Below, piece by piece: positions 62,886 through 64,000 of a stretch of 64,000 bases of DNA. A program made the translations under genes and the position numbers. This DNA comes from an uncultured Sulfurovum sp. (GTDB lineage: Bacteria > Campylobacterota > Campylobacteria > Campylobacterales > Sulfurovaceae): assembly GCA_913055205.1 (NCBI GenBank), contig CAJXJN010000001.1, forward strand, positions 37,282 through 101,281, in the 5' to 3' direction. Numbering within the stretch: position 1 is the stretch's first letter; each line of letters begins with the position of its first letter. A model generated the notes under the pieces. That model was given only the letters and a program-made list of their open reading frames with translations, was not told the origin of the DNA and did no database searches.

Positions 62886-62961
62886 TGGTGGCGCCAGACG
62901 GAATCGAACCGCCGACACAAGGATTTTCAATCCTTTGCTCTACCGACTGAGCTATGGAGCC
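62886..62961 (-). tRNA. tRNA-Phe (anticodon GAA)
   Basis: Minus strand, 76 nt: acceptor GGCTCCA/TGGCGCC, D-arm AGCTCAGTCGGTAGAGC, anticodon stem AAGGA/TCCTT with loop TTGAAAA giving GAA, T-arm GGTTCGATTCC and encoded CCA. Confidence 0.95.
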
Positions 62962-63057
62962 ATGCTTTGTAAGTGGGTGAAATTATAACGGCTTAAACTT
63001 AAAGATTATTTAGAAAACAGAGATTTATGTAAAATTTATCATATTTCATACAAATCC

Positions 63058-63214
63058 GTAGGGGCGGATCCCTGTGTCCGCCCGTGGGATGGATAGCAAT
63101 GTTTTGTTGGGTGGGATTTTTTTGTGACGTAATATGTTTTGTTTTGATAAAATATTTTTGTAAACATTTGTGTTATTACGGCAACCGCGGGTCAACACGG
63201 GGATTGACCCCTAC
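63058..63214. repeat. Composite GTAG-ended MITE-like unit, copy 3
   Basis: 157 bp, same plan as 58567-58732: left stem GGGCGGA/TCCGCCC, subterminal CCCGTGG and CCGCGGG, TTTTGATAAAATAT centre, right arm GGGTCAA/TTGACCC. It occupies most of the 314-bp stretch 62962-63275 between tRNA-Phe and murD. Confidence 0.75.
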
Positions 63215-63235
63215 GGAATGGGGGAATAATATTTT

Positions 63236-63258
63236 GTAGGGGCGGATCCCCCGTGTCC
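63236..63258 (+). repeat. Truncated GTAG hairpin next to murD
   Basis: GTAGGGGCGGATCC begins like the left arm of the MITE-like units, but the closing GCCC of the stem is missing after GTGTCC. A broken copy, 17 bp before the murD stop. Confidence 0.6.
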
Positions 63259-63275
63259 AGTTCTGGTATGATCTG

Positions 63276-64000
63276 TTAAAGATCCTTTACCAATGCCATA
63301 AAAGTCTCTCCTCTATGTTTATAGGATCTGAACTGATCAAAGCTGGCAGCAGCAGGTGAGAGAAGTGCTACACTTTCTAAGGTAAGCACTTCATCGATCT
63401 GTTTTATAGCAGTTTCAATCTTTTTGGATTCTACTGCATCTATATTATAGGTATTTGCCAGATCTAAAAGTTTATCGCTGTTTTCTCCTATAGTATACAG
63501 TGTAAGGTTAAGGATCTTCATACTTTCAAAAAGCGGGGTTAGATCTGCCCCTTTGTCATCACCACCCAAAATGAGATAGATATGTTTGTCTGCATATCCT
63601 TTGAGAGCTTGTATGGTTGCATCAAGGTTGGTTGCTTTGGAGTCGTTAACCCAGAGCCTTCCTTTTGCATCTTTTAACTCTTCTTGTCTATGTGCATCAA
63701 GAGTAAAACGGTTGATAAGATCATAATCTGCTTCATCAAACAGTACTCTGGTTACAGCAAGAGCACATAGGGCATCTTGCAGAAAAGCAGCTTTGAAACG
63801 TACTTTGGTACTATCGAGTTTAAAATAGTCTGCTATGAACTTGTTACTGTCATACTCAACTACATAGGCATTTGTTTTAGGAAGGGTTAAACCTTTAGGT
63901 ACAAGTGCAAGTTCACCCTCTTTCATAGTAAGCAGAGGTTTGAGTTTATCTGCTTCGTACTGTTCTGCTGTACCGTGCCAGTCAAGATGGTCCGGGGTGA
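63276..64000 (-). CDS. murD: UDP-N-acetylmuramoylalanine-D-glutamate ligase, C-terminal part
   Basis: The frame is open to the window edge, so about 241 C-terminal residues are present. Markers: TPDHLDWHGT upstream of the internal Met at 63926, then DAHRQEELKD, WVNDSKATNLDATIQAL, LILGGDDKGADLTP and LLSPAAASFDQFRSYKHRGETF. Adds D-glutamate to UDP-MurNAc-Ala in peptidoglycan synthesis. The N-terminal UDP and ATP domains lie beyond 64000. Confidence 0.93.
   Translation of the reverse strand, partial: TPDHLDWHGTAEQYEADKLKPLLTMKEGELALVPKGLTLPKTNAYVVEYDSNKFIADYFKLDSTKVRFKAAFLQDALCALAVTRVLFDEADYDLINRFTLDAHRQEELKDAKGRLWVNDSKATNLDATIQALKGYADKHIYLILGGDDKGADLTPLFESMKILNLTLYTIGENSDKLLDLANTYNIDAVESKKIETAIKQIDEVLTLESVALLSPAAASFDQFRSYKHRGETFMALVKDL

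Noticed and set aside
57387..63258. Repeated units as a CRISPR array
   Set aside because: Units are few, unevenly spaced, inverted in pairs, and no cas genes are present.

Overview
The window is about 64 kb of chromosome from a Campylobacterota (Epsilonproteobacteria) bacterium, most like the Sulfurovum group. The evidence is protein content and gene order: an HP0268-family protein beside miaB and an LpxJ-type (DUF374) acyltransferase; the order acidic protein-gmk-tatA-argS; the order lapB-rnhA-rnc-aroC beside dnaG; nadD-rsfS divergent from gapA-pgk-tpiA; a UbiA-type prenyltransferase of the futalosine menaquinone kind; a porin whose mature N-terminus is rich in Pro/Val/Glu; and a complex I operon in which normal NuoE and NuoF are replaced. 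No database search was run, so the genus is an inference.

Layout. 1-3.5 kb: end of a polyphosphate kinase 2 gene, recQ, a ribbon-helix-helix/PIN toxin-antitoxin pair with a readable autoregulated promoter, and a decayed McrC-like fragment. 3.5-11 kb: rnhB, a DUF945 gene, aroC-rnc-rnhA-lapB (minus strand), dnaG with an apparently leaderless promoter, a parvulin. 11-16 kb: tRNA-Ala, two identical tRNA-Glu, a lipoprotein, nfo, and a fadL-fadD pair for long-chain fatty acid uptake and activation. 16-21 kb: a phosphotransferase set for N-acetylglucosamine (nagA, EIIA, EIICB, fused HPr-EI), unexpected in this group. 21-23.5 kb: an AAA ATPase and a membrane-anchored rhodanese. 23.7-41.2 kb: the complex I operon nuoA-N, with a small NuoE substitute, a NuoF/GltD fusion and two NuoG paralogues whose cluster ligands are complementary. 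41-49.9 kb: miaA, pssA, prenyltransferase, a UDG-family gene, tRNA-Arg, gmk, tatA, argS, rsfS, nadD. 50-60 kb: gapA-pgk-tpiA, nusA, HP0268-like gene, miaB, lpxJ, a Xer-type recombinase, tilS, rimO. 60-64 kb: a REP-associated tyrosine transposase (RAYT) among its palindromes, a major porin, tRNA-Phe and the 3' part of murD.

The most unusual content is in the spaces between genes. At least ten loci carry hairpins that begin with the tetranucleotide GTAG, mostly as head-to-head pairs. Stems differ between families and show compensatory changes. In four genes (rnhA, the Xer gene, tilS, rimO) the TAG of this GTAG is the stop codon, preceded by CCG or CTG from the same element. A RAYT, the enzyme class that handles GTAG-hairpin REPs, is encoded at 60467-60925 between palindromes of its own type. 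Other repeat systems are a three-hairpin element present twice with covarying stems (49894 and 54141), a 33-bp hairpin module nested in two unrelated repeats (15981 and 57502), four heptamer tandem arrays (one inside the tilS reading frame, one over a start codon), and an 86-109 bp palindromic repeat with terminal inverted repeats, one copy of which creates a false N-terminal extension of lapB.

How the genes work together: most are housekeeping functions (RNA processing, tRNA modification, envelope, respiration, lower glycolysis/gluconeogenesis). Accessory signals are the toxin-antitoxin pair, the McrC relic, the amino-sugar PTS and the RAYT/REP system. No CRISPR array, prophage or complete insertion sequence was seen.
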